Positions 10,007 to 19,528 of a stretch of 61,084 nucleotides of DNA are shown here, piece after piece (the first letter of the stretch is position 1; each line of letters begins with the position of its first letter). The DNA comes from an uncultured Pseudomonadales bacterium. GTDB lineage: Bacteria > Pseudomonadota > Gammaproteobacteria > Pseudomonadales > Pseudohongiellaceae. The notes under the pieces are model-generated. The model did no database searches and was not told the origin of the DNA. It saw only the letters and a list, made by a program, of their open reading frames with translations. The position numbers were made by a program, and so were the translations under genes. The stretch is from assembly GCA_905478195.1 (NCBI GenBank), contig CAJQHM010000072.1:1-61084 (forward strand), written 5' to 3'.

Positions 10007-10703
10007 GGGTTACTTAAGTCTCGAAGAGTAGCTGCTCAGATTTGAAGCTTTCGTACCTTGCTTCCTAGCTTGCTCCCCGCCAGCTGAGGAGATATCGGTG
10101 AGTTGAATTACCGAATCAGCCCAATAGCCGCATGTTCTGAGGCTGGAGGCGGGCTGATTATTATACACTCGGCATCCATCAATGCCTTATTATTCTGAGA
10201 CTTAATGGCTGAGATGTCTGAATTTGAGATATTTCTCACGCTGCGCCGGTGATACGTGGAAAATAAGTGATAAATTTTCTACGGTGGAAACGGAGCCAAA
10301 TTGCGATGTGATTGGCACTATTCACATATCGAGGAGGAACCAAGTCGAAAAATTGATCAGAATACCCAGAAGCCAGAGATAATCTGCTATTCAGGCGGGT
10401 TGCCAGCCCTGCAAACGTGACCTGAATCAAAGAATTGCAGGGGGGCTTGCTCCATTATTTAATGGTAAAGTTGTTTGTTCTGAAAGTCTGATAATTAATT
10501 GATAACTATAAAAAATTTATTGTCGGCCGATACTGGAATCTGGGGCATTTAAATTTGCAGATGATTTCGCTAAGGTTTTGTTATTATTAGCAATATTTTA
10601 GAGGTCTGAGATTGAACTGGGCCGTTGAACCGCAGTATAAGGGGCGGGAAAGGCGAGCCGCTCTAAAAAACAGATCGAAATAGAAGGGATTAGGGGTTAC
10701 TAA
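10007..10703. other. Divergent intergenic region between mrcA and the pil remnant
   Basis: 697 bases with no convincing gene. It should contain the mrcA promoter (minus) and the former pilM promoter (plus). The right half (about 10440-10600) is AT-rich. Short frames present lack ribosome-binding sites and family features. No sigma-54 type (TGGCAC-N5-TTGC) element was found. The region is longer than expected for a simple divergent promoter and may contain decayed sequence. Confidence 0.5.
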
Positions 10704-11923
10704 GTGCTGGAAAAGCTCCAAAATATTAGTGCTTTAAGCAATTTTGGCAAGAAAGCCAGCACTATGCTGGGGGTCGACATTAGTACGACTGCTGTCAAAA
10801 TTTTGCAGCTGAGCCCGAGTGGCAATAGTATAAGGTGGCGAATTATATTATCCGGCCTTTGCCAGCTAATTCAGTCGTCGAGAAGAATATCAGCGACATT
10901 GACGCCGTGGGAGAGTGTATTGCAAAGGCGGTTAGCATACTCAAGCCCTCGCTCAAAGATGCGGCAGTCGCTGTTGCCGGCTCTGCGGCGATCACAAAGA
11001 CCATCGAGATGAATGCGGCCTTGTCTGATGCGGAAATGGAAAACCAGATTGTGGTAGAGGCGGACCAATACATTCCCTACCCCCTCGATGAAGTGTCGAT
11101 AGATTTCGAGCGCCAGAAATTATCCGAGCGCAGTCCAGAAATGGTTGAGGTCTTGCTGGCCGCGTGCCGCCGAGAAAATGTGGACGCCAGGGTTACCGCA
11201 TTAGAGCTAGGCGGGCTTAATGCCAAGGTAGTAGATATCGAAGCCTATGCTATCGAGCGCGCCTTTACACTGCTGGCAGAGCAGATTGGTTCTGAAGATG
11301 AGCAAACAGTAGCGATTATCGATATCGGTTCGATGATGACTACGTTGAATGTGATTTTGGCAGGAAAGCCAATTTCTATTGGCTACACTGGTAGCAGCGC
11401 ACTTATCGAACTTGAACTTTCGGCTCTGGAAAGCAGTGGCAATGGTGAAGTTATCGCCAGGCCGAAGGTTACTACTCAGGATAAAGTAGAAGCCTTGATT
11501 CAGTCTGGTGTGCGAATTCCCTATCAGTCTCAGGCTGGTGGCACTGCTGGTGGCTCGACAACAGAATTTGAAGAAGCGGTGTTGTCCCTAACGGTTACTC
11601 CGCAAATTACGCCAGATGGTCGTATCAACATGGAGTTGGACATTCGGCAGGATTCCGTCGCCGCAGGGTCTGGAGGAGTGAACGGTATTCCTGCGATTAA
11701 TACTAATCAAGTTACCACCAGTGCGCTGGTTAGCGATGGTGAGACTATTGTGTTGGGCGGAGTGTTCAGAGAAGAGTCGACGACATCAGAAACCAAGACT
11801 CCAATCCTTGGCGATCTACCCTATGTTGGGCAACTGTTTAAGCGCACGTCGAATGCTAGTCGTCGCACTGAGTTGTTGATCTTCATTACGCCTAAGATCA
11901 TTACCGAGATAAGCGTTAGATAA
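10704..11923 (+). pseudogene. pilM'-'pilQ deletion remnant (type IV pilus locus), frameshifted
   Basis: The 5' part encodes the start of PilM, the actin-like cytoplasmic pilus protein: GTG at 10704, then 'MLGVDISTTAVKILQLS'. Near 10829 the PilM frame is broken; restoring one T there would give ...SYKVANYIIRPLPANSVVEKN, the normal PilM continuation, which is open from GTG 10835. PilM sequence runs on through 'DAEMENQIVVEADQYIPYPL' and 'IIDIGSMMTTLNV'. At about 11361-11390 it passes without a break into the secretin domain of PilQ: 'LELSALESSGNGEVIARPKV', then 'SDGETIVLGGVF' and 'ELLIFITPKII' to the TAA at 11921. The rest of PilM, all of PilN, PilO and PilP, and most of PilQ are missing. No functional pilus product is expected. 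Confidence 0.88.
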
Positions 11924-12098
11924 GATCGTAAAAATTCGGCCGAATGCTGATTTGCAATTCGGCCGAGTCACCAGCTGTTCCTGCTTGTTCTGATCGTTTG
12001 TTCTTCTATGTTTTTCCTGTGTCAGCGAATCAGTTTCGGCAGTTATAGTGATCGTATAAATCGAGTAACGAGTCGGCGGTATTCTGAGTGCGTAGTAT

Positions 12099-12626
12099 AT
12101 GAGTTATTCTGGAAATGTATTTCTCGTTGGCCCTATGGGTGTCGGTAAGACCACTATAGGTCGTGTGCTGGCGCATGTTCTTGGTCTCGAGTTCTACGAT
12201 TCGGACCGTGAGATAGAAGCATCGACGGGTGCAGATATTCCCTGGATTTTTGATGTCGAAGGGGAGGCTGGATTTAGAATTCGTGAAACACGCATGATCG
12301 AACAGCTAAGCCAGAAGAAGAATATTGTACTGGCTACTGGTGGCGGGGCTGTCATGTCGCCGGAAAATCGCGAGTGGCTTAAGGCTCGAGGCGTAGTGGT
12401 TTATCTGCGAGCACCGATTAGTCAGCAGGTTGAAAGAACTAGTCGCGACAAGACTCGCCCGCTTCTACAAATACCAAACCCAGAACAGAAAATTCGTGAG
12501 CTAATGGAAGTTCGGGAGCCTCTCTATCAGGAGGTCGCTGATATGGTGGTAGATACCTACCGACGAAATCCTAAGACCGTGAGTCAGGAAATTTGTAAAC
12601 AATTACGATTTGACATGGGTGGCTAG
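12099..12626 (+). CDS. aroK: Shikimate kinase
   Basis: A 175-residue P-loop kinase that phosphorylates shikimate at the 3-OH in chorismate synthesis. Walker A GPMGVGKTT is at residues 11-19, the shikimate-binding Asp/Arg region at 'FYDSDREIEASTGADIPWIF', then 'GEAGFRIRE' and the GGG loop ATGGGAVMS. The lid 'RTSRDKTRPLL' with its ATP-binding arginines is intact, and length is normal (about 172-175). It retains its usual place directly after pilQ and 51 bases before aroB, so the pil deletion stopped short of this gene. Transcription may come from its own upstream spacer (11924-12098). Confidence 0.97.
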   Translation: MSYSGNVFLVGPMGVGKTTIGRVLAHVLGLEFYDSDREIEASTGADIPWIFDVEGEAGFRIRETRMIEQLSQKKNIVLATGGGAVMSPENREWLKARGVVVYLRAPISQQVERTSRDKTRPLLQIPNPEQKIRELMEVREPLYQEVADMVVDTYRRNPKTVSQEICKQLRFDMGG

Positions 12627-12677
12627 CAAGAAGAATAGCTCTGTTGAGTTTGTCGCTTAAATTTTGGAATCAAGAAA

Positions 12678-13769
12678 ATGTTCACTGTAGATGTCGAACT
12701 AGGCGAAAGATCCTATCCAATATTCATAGGTCAGGGCTTGCTCGGCAAGCCAGATCTGGTTGCACCTTTCATCCGTAAGGGCAAAGTTGTTATCGTCAGT
12801 AATGACGTGGTTGCGCCGCTTTACTTGGAGCAAACCAGACAACTATTTTTCGGTAATGATGTTGCAGAAATTATTTTGCCAGACGGCGAGGCAAACAAAA
12901 ATCTCGATGCCATCAGCCACATCTATGACAAGCTTCTCGCCGGTAAATACGATCGCAATACCTTACTGGTAGCGCTTGGCGGTGGTGTCGTTGGCGATAT
13001 CACAGGCTTTGCTGCCTCGACTTATCTGCGCGGAATTAATTTCATTCAGATCCCTACTACGGTATTGGCTCAGGTCGATTCTTCTGTTGGTGGCAAGACT
13101 GGCGTTAACCACCCATTGGGCAAGAACATGATCGGTGCGTTCTACCAGCCTCGTTGTGTCCTCGCGGACACCGATGTTCTCGCGACACTTCCGGCGCGGG
13201 AGGTCAAGGCCGGCCTGGCCGAGGTGATCAAGTACGGCCTAGTCTACGATGCACATTTTTTTAACTGGTTAGCGAAAAACAGCAAGGGTATTGGTGAGTC
13301 AGATCCGGCACTGCTATCACATACAATCAAGACCTGTTGTGAGATCAAGGCGGCTATTGTGGCCAAAGACGAAAAAGAGTCAGGCGTTCGCGCGCTTCTC
13401 AATCTGGGTCATACCTTCGGTCACGCTATTGAAACGGCTAGTGGCTATGGCAATTGGTTGCACGGCGAAACCGTTGCTATGGGAATGACTATGGCGGCCG
13501 ATTTATCCTGCAGACTGGGCTGGATAGAGCCAAATGTGGCGCAGCGAATTCGCTCGGTTTTAGAAGAAGATTTTGGTATGCCAGTGCAGCCTCCGGCCGA
13601 TATAACAGTAGAGCAATATTTGGATTTAATGTTGTCAGACAAGAAGGCTGAATCAGGCAAGATCAGGTTTGTTTTACTTAGGGCGATAGGGGAAGGGGTA
13701 GTTGAAGGCGATATTGCGCCTGCATTACTCGAAGAAACCCTGACCGCTGGAGACAACCTCTGTAGATAG
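12678..13769 (+). CDS. aroB: 3-dehydroquinate synthase
   Basis: A 363-residue NAD- and metal-dependent enzyme that cyclises DAHP to 3-dehydroquinate, step two of the shikimate pathway. The NAD-binding loop 'GGGVVGDITGFAASTYLRG' is near residues 100-118. It is followed by 'QIPTTVLAQVDSSVGGKTGVN' with the active-site Asp and Lys. Metal ligands are in 'AGLAEVIKYG' (Glu), 'NLGHTFGHAIE' and 'LHGETVAMGM' (His). Full length for the family (about 360). It follows aroK closely, and the next gene (DamX-like) starts 14 bases after its stop, so aroK-aroB-damX probably form one transcript, as in other gammaproteobacteria. Confidence 0.97.
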   Translation: MFTVDVELGERSYPIFIGQGLLGKPDLVAPFIRKGKVVIVSNDVVAPLYLEQTRQLFFGNDVAEIILPDGEANKNLDAISHIYDKLLAGKYDRNTLLVALGGGVVGDITGFAASTYLRGINFIQIPTTVLAQVDSSVGGKTGVNHPLGKNMIGAFYQPRCVLADTDVLATLPAREVKAGLAEVIKYGLVYDAHFFNWLAKNSKGIGESDPALLSHTIKTCCEIKAAIVAKDEKESGVRALLNLGHTFGHAIETASGYGNWLHGETVAMGMTMAADLSCRLGWIEPNVAQRIRSVLEEDFGMPVQPPADITVEQYLDLMLSDKKAESGKIRFVLLRAIGEGVVEGDIAPALLEETLTAGDNLCR

Positions 13770-13783
13770 AAAGTGTAGAGACT

Positions 13784-15457
13784 ATGAATAAATATATGCA
13801 ATGGCTGGATCTTGATTTCGATCCCTTTGTGCCGAGTTCGAGCAGTCGTGATTTCTATTGCAGTGGTGATCGACAGACACTGCTAGATCAGATCGTGGAG
13901 TTCTCGCTCTACAGTAATGCGATGATAGCCGTTACCGGTCCCCTGGGTGCGGGTAAGACGACTCTTGCTACAAACTTCTGTGAGCGATTTGCCGACGAGG
14001 CAGTCTGTGTCAGAGTGGCTGCCACTTTGTTCATGAATCAGGGGCAGTTCCTCGACGCACTACAATCCTCCCTATCGTTTAAGCCAGCCCCTGGATTAGA
14101 CACCGAGTTCGCAATAAATCAGATCTGTCAGTATGCGGCAGAGTTGGACCTGGAAGCTCGCTCGCTGATCATTATCATAGATGATGCCCATGAGCTTAGT
14201 GCTGAAGTCTTGCAATTGCTCACCAAGCTTCTGGATAGCTGCGTCGATTCGAGTATTCATGCGCTACTATTAGGAGAGAGGCAACTCGATAATTTACTGC
14301 AAAACACCCTTACGAACGAAGCACAGGATCGACTTGCTGTATTCCCTTTAGATGGTTTTGCCAGCGACGAGACTCATGATTATATACGCTTCAAATTAGC
14401 GACGGCAGGCTTTAACAAAGAGATGCCTCTAGAAGGCGGAGTCGTTGGTGCAATCCATAATGCATCCCAGGGTATGCCCGGGGCAATCAATGGCTTGATA
14501 GCGAATGCATTAAATGCGGCGGCGCCTGCAGTCGCAGTAGCACCGGCGCCATCTATTGGGGCGCCTGCAGCAGTGATGGATGAATTGGATGACATCGATG
14601 AGTTTGGCCCGCTCACCAGTGGTGAGAGATTTGCCGGAATAGATGATATTGAGCAGTTCGAAGGGTTGCACGCATCGGAAAGACTCGAATCCGGCGACGA
14701 AGATGGAGCTGCTGATATGCAGCTCACATGGCTTGCAGGTGTTCAGCCTAGGTATTTGAGCGCCGCCGCGATACTGCTTGTGTTGCTTACCGGGACACTT
14801 CTTTTCTGGGATGCTAGCCCGCGTGTCACTGAGTCACTGCCCATACCTGTTGCTATAGCACCCGCTGCTATACCTCCAGTGCAGGATGAACCGGAGTTGA
14901 TACCTACGAGCATTGCGGAGACACCGGCAGCTGTCGCAGTCGTTGCTGCCGCCGCAATTACGAAAACGGCAAACGCCGTTTCATCAGCACCGGTCGATGT
15001 AATCATTGCCGAAGCTGTTAGCGTTGAAGAGAATGAACCCGTGCAGGTTGCTGCGCAAGAGGCAGTCGCAAACGTAGTCGAGCAAGTTGCTGAGGTGCCG
15101 GTGTTGGAAGCAACGCCGGTGCTTGCTGAGGTCTCTGCATTCGAGGGGCTGCTGTTGCAGGAGGCGCCAGAGAGCTTTGCCGTCCAGTTATCGGCTTCGC
15201 GTTCGGAGGCTAATATCAGCGCGTTTGTCGGAAAATTGGCAGGTACGCAGCCGGTTGGCTACTTCGAGACGCGTCATCAAGGCGGGCCTTGGTTTGTTGC
15301 TGTGCTTGCTCCTTTCTCCGATCGAGATCAAGCCACGCGAGCTATCTCTGCATTGCCGGAGAAGATGCGATCGAATCAGCCATGGATCAGATCCGTTGCC
15401 GGGATTCAAACGGACATCCGGGAACAATTGAGTTCCAAGCTCCTATCAGCGAAGTAA
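13784..15457 (+). CDS. DamX-like protein: AAA ATPase, membrane helix and SPOR domain
   Basis: A 557-residue inner-membrane protein. The N-terminal half (about 1-240) is an AAA_22/ExeA-like ATPase with Walker A GPLGAGKTT near residue 52 and Walker B LIIIIDDAHEL near 127. Acidic linker sequence follows. One membrane helix lies around 325-345 (LSAAAILLVLLTGTLLFW). A periplasmic Ala/Val/Pro-rich stretch leads to a C-terminal SPOR domain at about 465-545 (SFAVQLSASRSEANIS onward) that would bind septal peptidoglycan. The order aroK-aroB-damX is conserved. Unlike E. coli DamX, which lacks it, the ATPase domain is present here, as in Pseudomonas. A role at the division septum is inferred from the SPOR domain. 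Confidence 0.88.
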   Translation: MNKYMQWLDLDFDPFVPSSSSRDFYCSGDRQTLLDQIVEFSLYSNAMIAVTGPLGAGKTTLATNFCERFADEAVCVRVAATLFMNQGQFLDALQSSLSFKPAPGLDTEFAINQICQYAAELDLEARSLIIIIDDAHELSAEVLQLLTKLLDSCVDSSIHALLLGERQLDNLLQNTLTNEAQDRLAVFPLDGFASDETHDYIRFKLATAGFNKEMPLEGGVVGAIHNASQGMPGAINGLIANALNAAAPAVAVAPAPSIGAPAAVMDELDDIDEFGPLTSGERFAGIDDIEQFEGLHASERLESGDEDGAADMQLTWLAGVQPRYLSAAAILLVLLTGTLLFWDASPRVTESLPIPVAIAPAAIPPVQDEPELIPTSIAETPAAVAVVAAAAITKTANAVSSAPVDVIIAEAVSVEENEPVQVAAQEAVANVVEQVAEVPVLEATPVLAEVSAFEGLLLQEAPESFAVQLSASRSEANISAFVGKLAGTQPVGYFETRHQGGPWFVAVLAPFSDRDQATRAISALPEKMRSNQPWIRSVAGIQTDIREQLSSKLLSAK

Positions 15458-15513
15458 TCCCTTTAATAATCATCAAGAAACACCAGGCGGGCCTAATTTG
15501 AATAGGGCCTCGA

Positions 15514-15541
15514 TTGTGAATAAATGCGGCTCGTGTAAAAT
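15514..15541 (+). promoter_or_regulatory. Probable sigma-70 promoter of hemE
   Basis: TTGTGA at 15514-15519 and TAAAAT at 15536-15541 with a 16-base spacer. It sits about 100 bases upstream of the hemE start in the 182-base gap after the damX-like gene, where a new transcription unit would be expected. Four of six and five of six matches. Confidence 0.5.
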
Positions 15542-15639
15542 TGTCCCCCTTTTTCGGCCCAGTGTACGAAATCAGGCTCCTGTGAGTCTGACCGAGGTAT
15601 GAGTAGAAGTCCTAACACCAGATTAAAAGTGAGCGAGCT

Positions 15640-16701
15640 GTGACCTTAAAGAACGATCGACTATTGAAAGCACTGCTCGGTGAGCCGGTGGATGTAACCC
15701 CCGTTTGGATGATGCGACAGGCTGGGCGATATTTGCCAGAATACCGTGCTACCCGAAAGCAGGCGGGCGATTTCTTAACGTTATGTAAAACGCCAGAGTT
15801 AGCCTGTGAAGTCACTATGCAGCCACTGCGTCGCTATGCATTTGATGCGGCAATCTTATTCTCAGATATTCTTACCATTCCCGATGCGCTGGGGCAGGGC
15901 TTATATTTTGCCGAGGGTGAGGGGCCAAAATTCCGCAAGGTAATTCGCTCGGCGAAAGATGTGGAACAATTGCCAGAGGTGAATATCGCCGCTGAATTGT
16001 CCTATGTAACCGATGCTGTGTCTGTGATTCGCAAGGAGCTGAACGGCTCGGTGCCCTTGATTGGTTTTTCTGGAAGCCCCTGGACATTGGCTACTTATAT
16101 GATTGAGGGTGGAGGCAGCAAGGATCATCGCATCTCTAAACAATTCATGTATGACAATCCTGAGGCCATGCATCTGTTACTGGAGAAATTGGCAGATGCT
16201 GTTTCTGATTACCTGAATGCGCAGATTCTTGCCGGTGCCCAAGCCGTGCAGATATTCGATACATGGGGCGGAGCTCTAAGCAACAATGCCTACCGGACAT
16301 TCTCCCTCGCTTATATGACGAAGATCGTTGGGAATTTGCAGAGAGAGAGTGAAGGCCGTCGCGTGCCAGTGATTCTGTTTACGAAGAATGGCGGGCAGTG
16401 GCTAGAGTCGATCGCCGACTCTGGCTGTGATTCTATCGGTCTGGACTGGACTACTGACATTGGTGATGCAAGAGTGAGAGTAGGTAATCGGGTTGCCCTG
16501 CAGGGGAATATGGATCCCTCCATACTCTATGCATCCGGCGCAGTGATACGCGAAGAAGTGGCGACCATATTGAAGAGCTTTGGTTCGGGTGAAGGTCATG
16601 TGTTCAATCTTGGTCATGGCATCACGCCTGAGGTGAACCCGGACAATGTCTCCCATTTCGTCGAGGCGGTCCATGAACTCTCCGAGCAATACCACCAATA
16701 G
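15640..16701 (+). CDS. hemE: Uroporphyrinogen decarboxylase
   Basis: A 353-residue TIM-barrel enzyme that removes the four acetate carboxyls of uroporphyrinogen III to give coproporphyrinogen III in haem synthesis. It carries the N-terminal signature '[16 protein letters not shown]' (about residues 22-37), with the substrate-binding Arg pair. '[12 protein letters not shown]' contains the catalytic Asp region, and '[16 protein letters not shown]' and '[16 protein letters not shown]' are also diagnostic. The start is GTG at 15640, chosen because conserved sequence begins at once and no ATG is available upstream in frame. The 3' end overlaps folK by tens of bases in another frame, so the two are translationally close. 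Confidence 0.97.
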   Translation: MTLKNDRLLKALLGEPVDVTPVWMMRQAGRYLPEYRATRKQAGDFLTLCKTPELACEVTMQPLRRYAFDAAILFSDILTIPDALGQGLYFAEGEGPKFRKVIRSAKDVEQLPEVNIAAELSYVTDAVSVIRKELNGSVPLIGFSGSPWTLATYMIEGGGSKDHRISKQFMYDNPEAMHLLLEKLADAVSDYLNAQILAGAQAVQIFDTWGGALSNNAYRTFSLAYMTKIVGNLQRESEGRRVPVILFTKNGGQWLESIADSGCDSIGLDWTTDIGDARVRVGNRVALQGNMDPSILYASGAVIREEVATILKSFGSGEGHVFNLGHGITPEVNPDNVSHFVEAVHELSEQYHQ

Positions 16702-17209
16702 TGCCGTAAAAATTGCCCTGGTGAGTCTGGGGTCGAATCTAGCTCTTGGGGATCTTTCTCCCAAAGAACTGGTGTTGTCCGCGATGGATGGCCTGCGTCA
16801 GATCAGTATTGATTCCCATGGCTCGTCTCTGTATGTAACTGAACCGTTAGACTGCCCGCCCGGATCAGCTGACTTCATCAATGCGGCCATCCAATTGCAG
16901 GTCGAGGCTTCGACTACGGCGCTAGGTCTATTAGCGCTGCTGCAGCAGATAGAAACCGATTTTGGTCGACAGCGTGGCGGTGAGCGCAATCAGGCTCGCA
17001 CCTTGGATATCGATCTTATTTCTTTTGATAATCAGCTACTTGAAAGCACCGTATTAACTCTGCCACACCCTAGGGCAGCGCAGCGGAAGTTCGTGCTCAT
17101 GCCACTCGCGCAGATCAGCCCGAATACGGTCTTGCCGGGGCAATCTTCCAGCATTGTCCAACTGCTTGACCGCCTGCCAGATCAAGACAATGTCCAACTG
17201 TTGGCTTAA
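16646..17209 (+). CDS. folK: 2-amino-4-hydroxy-6-hydroxymethyldihydropteridine pyrophosphokinase
   Basis: HPPK, which transfers pyrophosphate from ATP to the pterin alcohol in folate synthesis, the step before FolP (encoded at 30.8 kb). '[13 protein letters not shown]' opens the fold, and '[17 protein letters not shown]' gives the substrate loop. '[20 protein letters not shown]' is the ATP/Mg signature (R-x3[12 protein letters not shown]). The ORF opens at ATG 16646, but the first residues overlap hemE; ATG 16673 is an equally good start and would give about 178 residues, nearer the family length of 160-170. It is probably cotranscribed with hemE. No folB or panB neighbours are present. Confidence 0.93.
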   Translation: MSPISSRRSMNSPSNTTNSAVKIALVSLGSNLALGDLSPKELVLSAMDGLRQISIDSHGSSLYVTEPLDCPPGSADFINAAIQLQVEASTTALGLLALLQQIETDFGRQRGGERNQARTLDIDLISFDNQLLESTVLTLPHPRAAQRKFVLMPLAQISPNTVLPGQSSSIVQLLDRLPDQDNVQLLA

Positions 17210-17435
17210 CTAAGATAAGTTATTGATAATAAAAAATTAATAACTCTATGCGGGCGGCTAGTGAAGCGTCTTCTGATGCGTCAGCTTTGAGCAGGGGCTG
17301 GATTATTAGGCAATAAATCAATTCTAATCGCCCTGCGATGGTGCTAAAATATGAGAGTTAATTGAGTAATCATTTTTTTGTCCCGACAATTTGCTTGAGC
17401 TTCGATGAGCTGGGCTGTTGGAATAAAGTAGGAAT

Positions 17436-18368
17436 ATGAAAACTAACCATCCACATCATGTGCCTGCAGTGACGAGTTCATTGCTTCTCGGAATGGCCTT
17501 TCTGGGCTCTTCCGTAATGGCTCAGGATAGTTACTCCTTCATCGACGGGCAGACTACTAAACAGCCGGCCAGCGCTATTTTTCGGATCGCGCCAAGCTCC
17601 ATACTGAATGAGCAGGCTCCTATGCTAAGTATCGCTAGAAGCGTCGAGCAGAAAGACTTCGAAGGGGCTGTCGTAGATGAAGCCTTGAGTTTCAACCTAG
17701 GCATGCAGATTGAGCCCATAACGGGTCTGAATGTGACCGCTGATGCTTGGAGTCTTCAAATTTATGAGGCACCGGCAGTTGGCACTGCTAACAATTGGCA
17801 GGGTGGACTCTCAAACCTCTATCTGGATGATTCCACGATTAATGAATTCAATATCGACAATCCGCTTTTGGGTAGTAATGTCGATACTAATGGATTTGAC
17901 TTGGGTGCCTCCTACGTTTGGGATACGAACCGCTTCGGTCAGTTTACGCTTAGCTCAACAACTACCTATGTTCAGGAATTTGAGAATAAGGGTGCGCTTT
18001 TAGACTTCGCTACACCTGAACTGTCAGATATGGATGAGATGCTGGTCAGCCCGGAATTGCAGAGCAGCCTGATGCTGAGTTGGCAGTTCGGTAATCACAC
18101 GGCTAGCGCCATTACCAACTACTTCGATTCATTCAAAGATATTAGTGAATTGAACATGGATGAAATTAACGAGCTAGTCGACGACATCACCACCTACGAT
18201 TTGGAATACGGCTATAGCGTTAAAACTGGCTCGAAAGATAGGGCCATTATCTCCTTCGGTATTCGCAATATATTCGATGAGAAGACGGCGCAGATTCTAA
18301 ATTCGACTACCCGCATTCTCGATCAGAATGGCCGCGTGGCCTACGGCTCCATTAAGTATCAGTTCTAA
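17436..18368 (+). CDS. Orphan TonB-receptor-like C-terminal beta-barrel with signal peptide
   Basis: A 310-residue predicted outer-membrane protein. Residues 1-29 form a signal peptide (hydrophobic core SSLLLGMAFLGSSVMA, cleavage before QDS). The rest resembles only the last third of a TonB-dependent receptor: 'EALSFNLGMQIEPITGLNVT' is like the strand pair near the middle of such barrels. 'FSFGIRNIFDEK'-type sequence (here ISFGIRNIFDEKT) comes near the end, and the protein stops with the aromatic beta-signal SIKYQF. There is no TonB box and no plug domain, which normally occupy the first 150-200 residues. Either it is a fusion of a signal peptide to a receptor's 3' end by internal deletion, or a small barrel of separate role. 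It stands alone between folK and convergent comF. Confidence 0.6.
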   Translation: MKTNHPHHVPAVTSSLLLGMAFLGSSVMAQDSYSFIDGQTTKQPASAIFRIAPSSILNEQAPMLSIARSVEQKDFEGAVVDEALSFNLGMQIEPITGLNVTADAWSLQIYEAPAVGTANNWQGGLSNLYLDDSTINEFNIDNPLLGSNVDTNGFDLGASYVWDTNRFGQFTLSSTTTYVQEFENKGALLDFATPELSDMDEMLVSPELQSSLMLSWQFGNHTASAITNYFDSFKDISELNMDEINELVDDITTYDLEYGYSVKTGSKDRAIISFGIRNIFDEKTAQILNSTTRILDQNGRVAYGSIKYQF

Positions 18369-18441
18369 GTAAGACCCTTCTTCCTTTCCTGTTAAACCTC
18401 GCAACAGATGAGTAAATCTTGTCTTGAGTATTTTTTTGGCC

Positions 18442-18468
18442 AAAAAAACCCCAACAAGAATCGGGGTT
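18442..18468 (-). terminator. Rho-independent terminator of comF
   Basis: Read on the minus strand: AACCCC, a 10-base loop, GGGGTT, then a run of T (the complement of the A-run at 18442-18448). It lies about 180 bases past the comF stop. Just beyond, bases 18431-18448 form an 18-bp palindrome (seven T, GGCC, seven A), which may let the element also act on the plus strand for the barrel gene ending at 18368. Confidence 0.75.
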
Positions 18469-18651
18469 AAGTCTGCTCTAAATAATAATAAAATACGGAA
18501 TGTTCAGCCCGGAATAGACAGCTGAGGAGAGTCATGCCGTAATGTGCCAATTATAGGCTTTGGCGTCTCGTGTGCTGTGTCCCAAATCACAAATCGATCC
18601 CTCATGCAGTTTCTGCCCTATAAAACACGGGCTTTTCCTGTCCTGTCAGCC

Positions 18652-19377
18652 CTAGCGGCTGGCGCGGGCAAGACACCACACGTCTATTTGGCAGTCCTGC
18701 TGGGCGCTTATCAGTCTTGAGATCGCCTCACTAGTCGCCATAGTGTTAACTACATCATCGACCAGGGCGATGTGAGAAATATCCTTTAGTGCCTCCGCAG
18801 GGGAAAGAGCGAAGGCACCGCGCAGGTTCGATTTTCTGGCGTCGGCCGAGTTCATGGAGGTCTGCGCTTTAGTGCTGCGAATTTTCTTTAGAACCGAATA
18901 GGCGGTGGTGACCCCACAGTGACTCGAAAGCACCCTGCAAATTTCATTGCTCTGATTGAACCCCCGGGTTCGTAATCGCTTTGTATGCAGCGGTACCGGC
19001 AGGAGTAGCTGCGGTTTGCCGGTGCCACTATAGTGTGTATTGAACGCTTTGGATAAGACCCGCGAAAGAGAGTAACCGATATCAAAGCGCGCCGAAAATT
19101 TAAAACTACCGACTAATTTGTTGATTGGCGAGGCATAAGGGAATGCGGCCCTACAGCTATCGAATGTCGGTGCAGATAGCAGACAGCTGCTGCAGAGAGA
19201 TTCGTAGCTTAGTCTGCCCTTCAGTTCTACTCCACAGCGTTGGCAGCATTCGCCAAGTTTAGGCAGTGCGAGTTCGCAGTCTTCGCAGAGACTGTAATCT
19301 CGCCCTGATGCTTGCTGGCAGACGATACAGGCGGCAGGAAGGGCGCAGCGTAGTGTCTGCAGTAGCTTACTGAACAT
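18652..19377 (-). CDS. comF: ComF family phosphoribosyltransferase-like protein
   Basis: A 241-residue protein of the ComF/GntX family, linked to natural DNA uptake in some bacteria and to carbon use in E. coli. The N-terminal double-zinc region has cysteine pairs CIVC, CEDC, CQRCG and CSSC within residues 18-67. The C-terminal PRT-like half has 'LLPVPLHTKRLRTRGFNQS' and the PRPP-loop 'IALVDDVVNTMAT' near 203-215. Length is normal (about 230-245). It is divergent from the acyl-CoA dehydrogenase across about 150 bases. Since the type IV pilus genes in this window are broken, a competence role here is doubtful. Confidence 0.92.
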   Translation of the reverse strand: MFSKLLQTLRCALPAACIVCQQASGRDYSLCEDCELALPKLGECCQRCGVELKGRLSYESLCSSCLLSAPTFDSCRAAFPYASPINKLVGSFKFSARFDIGYSLSRVLSKAFNTHYSGTGKPQLLLPVPLHTKRLRTRGFNQSNEICRVLSSHCGVTTAYSVLKKIRSTKAQTSMNSADARKSNLRGAFALSPAEALKDISHIALVDDVVNTMATSEAISRLISAQQDCQIDVWCLARASR

Positions 19378-19528
19378 TTCTGCTTTCCGATTTCGACTTC
19401 ACTCTATGTCTTAGTTTAGACGGCGTGACCAGGAACCCCGCATTTGTGCTCAATTGTGCAGTACCTGTTGTGCGCCGCTTCCCCTATAATCACGCCTCGA
19501 TATTTGAAATTTGTTGGGGAACAAAGAA

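Noticed and set aside
10236..10430. Minus-strand frame of 64 codons in the mrcA/pil spacer
   Set aside because: No ribosome-binding site, low-complexity content and no family similarity.
19485..19490. Perfect TATAAT ahead of the acyl-CoA dehydrogenase
   Set aside because: No acceptable -35 box at 16-18 bases; noted in the gene entry but not listed as a promoter.
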